The position numbers were made by a program, and so were the translations under genes. A stretch of 64,000 nucleotides of DNA from positions 34,183 to 98,182 of the forward strand of contig CAZHEH010000008.1 in the NCBI GenBank assembly GCA_964531695.1, read 5' to 3'. Source of the stretch: JAGXKT01 sp964531695 (GTDB lineage: Bacteria > Planctomycetota > Phycisphaerae > SM23-33). Position 1 is the stretch's first letter, and each line of letters opens with the position of its first letter. The notes beneath the pieces are model-generated. The model ran no database searches. It worked only from the letters and a program-made list of their open reading frames with translations, and was not told where the DNA came from. This document shows positions 63,177 through 64,000 of the stretch, piece by piece.

Positions 63177-63728
63177 CTACGACTTGACGGCCCCGCGGTA
63201 CGTCTCCTCCAGCTCGCGGAGCGCCCCGCGATGGGCCAGCTTGGCCAGCGAGCCCATACGGTCCACGAGCAGGCGGCCGTCCAGATGGTCCGACTCGTGC
63301 TGGTAGATCCGCGCGAGCAGGTCGTGGCCCGATTCCTCGAACTCCTCGCCTGCAAGGTTCAACGCGCGGATCGTCGCGGTTTCGTACCGCCGGATCTTGG
63401 CCGAGATGTCCGGGAAGCTCAGGCACCCCTCCTCCCCGTCCTGGCTGCCGTCGACCGCGATGATCTCCGGGTTGATGTAGACCCGTCGGTCGTCCGCGCG
63501 GAAGGTCGGCGAGGCGATGAACAGGCGGACCGTCACGCCGACCTGCGGTGCCGCCAACCCCACGCCGCGCGAGGAGAACATGACCTCGAACATGCGACCG
63601 ACCAGAGCCCGCACCTTCTCGTCCACCTTCTCGACGGGGGTACACGCTTCGCGCAACACCGAGTCGGGATAGAGCACCAACTCCGTCGAAGACAGGTCGA
63701 GATCGCGCAGTTTGCCGTTTCCGTCCAT
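63177..63728 (-). CDS. def: peptide deformylase
   Basis: 183 residues from ATG 63728. It removes the formyl group from new proteins. All three PDF motifs are present: GVGLAAPQVG (55-64), EEGCLSFP with metal ligand Cys102, and QHESDHLDG with His144, catalytic Glu145 and His148. The C-terminal extension after motif 3 is longer than in the shortest forms. No fmt gene is adjacent. The downstream secreted-glycosidase gene starts 10 bp after its stop on the same strand. Confidence 0.96.
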   Translation of the reverse strand: MDGNGKLRDLDLSSTELVLYPDSVLREACTPVEKVDEKVRALVGRMFEVMFSSRGVGLAAPQVGVTVRLFIASPTFRADDRRVYINPEIIAVDGSQDGEEGCLSFPDISAKIRRYETATIRALNLAGEEFEESGHDLLARIYQHESDHLDGRLLVDRMGSLAKLAHRGALRELEETYRGAVKS

Positions 63729-63780
63729 GCAACTGATTGTAGCCCGCCCGCGGCGTGGGGTTCAACCCGGCCCGGAAACC

Positions 63781-64000
63781 CTACATCTCGAGCAGGAAGC
63801 GGAAGACCCGGTCCGGATGGCCCGGCAGGCCCTCGTGGGCGAAGTCCGGGTACAGGTCCATGGACTTCGGCGCGGTGATCTTGTTGTAGGCGGCGAACTG
63901 CGTGCTCGGCGGGCAGACCGTGTCCATCAGTGCCGTGGCCATGAGGACCTCCGCCCGGATGCGCGGCGCGAGGTTCTGCACGTCGATGTAGCCCAGCCGC
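63781..64000 (-). CDS. acetyl xylan esterase / cephalosporin-C deacetylase family (C-terminal part)
   Basis: The last 72 residues of a gene that runs beyond the right edge. The visible sequence (GYIDVQNLAPRIRAEVLMAT given in part, then ALMDTVCPPSTQFAAYNKI and YPDFAHEGLPGHPD) matches the end of the AXE1 family of alpha/beta-hydrolases: Asp of the triad in LMDTVCPPST and His in FAHEGLP. These enzymes remove acetyl groups from xylo-oligosaccharides. The true start lies outside the window. Confidence 0.88.
   Translation of the reverse strand, partial: RLGYIDVQNLAPRIRAEVLMATALMDTVCPPSTQFAAYNKITAPKSMDLYPDFAHEGLPGHPDRVFRFLLEM

Overview
The window is a GC-rich piece of a bacterial chromosome, almost certainly from a member of the Planctomycetota (possibly a Phycisphaerae-like lineage) and probably a draft or metagenome-derived assembly, because a 100-N scaffold gap sits at 324-423. 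The phylum call rests on several protein types: a TIGR04137-type 'small basic protein' (58148-57876), a PEP-CTERM exported protein (27665-28516), an exported 220-residue protein of a type I associate with planctomycetes, several phylum-style membrane hypotheticals and a rich set of glycan enzymes. Class II (adenosylcobalamin) ribonucleotide reductase fits an oxygen-poor or variable habitat.

Layout. 1-660: 3' end of an unknown gene and a 99-bp tandem repeat broken by the gap. 702-8443: a CoA-transferase/GNAT fusion, a parS-like palindrome, an MscS channel, a parallel beta-helix protein, a small zincin and a GH29 alpha-L-fucosidase. 8569-12593: membrane and radical SAM proteins, a 44-residue membrane peptide translationally coupled to a TauE/SafE permease, and an exported protein. 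12697-24738: a housekeeping block with rpmA, obg, coaX, a shortened MnmE-like GTPase, pcrA (reverse strand), an HTH-receiver regulator, then zinc-ribbon protein, rnhA, a membrane protein, dnaG and rpoD. 24752-28516: ThuA-like protein, SDR, an HD-GYP response regulator and an IdeS-like PEP-CTERM cysteine protease. 28866-34928: gyrB and nrdJ, separated by an AT-rich control region with NrdR-box-like sites on a promoter.

34929-41208 is the most accessory-looking part. It holds a candidate small RNA with two hairpins sharing the same CCUCC loop, a GH4 enzyme with a sugar mutarotase, and a Na/Pi symporter plus PhoU-like pair lying between two direct copies of a 248-bp structured repeat. 41216-46361: purE, a zinc dehydrogenase, a membrane-anchored coiled-coil protein with a BRCT-like end, and an aspartate aminotransferase. 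56431-49449 (reverse) is a tightly coupled efflux operon (TetR, TolC, membrane fusion protein, RND pump, PG0541-like small protein), every junction being an ATGA overlap; two TPR genes follow. 56681-64000: a second aminotransferase, small basic protein, SPOR-like protein, small lipoprotein, aspS, an AT-richer island, a secreted putative glycosidase, def and the end of an acetyl xylan esterase.

How genes work together. Glycan use is scattered (beta-helix protein, GH29, GH4, mutarotase, putative TIM-barrel glycosidase, acetyl esterase) and suggests breakdown of deoxy-sugar-containing polysaccharide. Replication and transcription genes (dnaG, rpoD, gyrB, nrdJ, pcrA, rnhA) are dense, and a parS-like site is present, which is compatible with a position not far from the replication origin, though no dnaA, dnaN, parA or parB is seen. 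Many plus-strand promoters read as TTGNCN, 16-18 bp, TANNNT, matching a housekeeping sigma factor such as the RpoD encoded here. I saw no tRNA, rRNA, CRISPR array, integrase or transposase.
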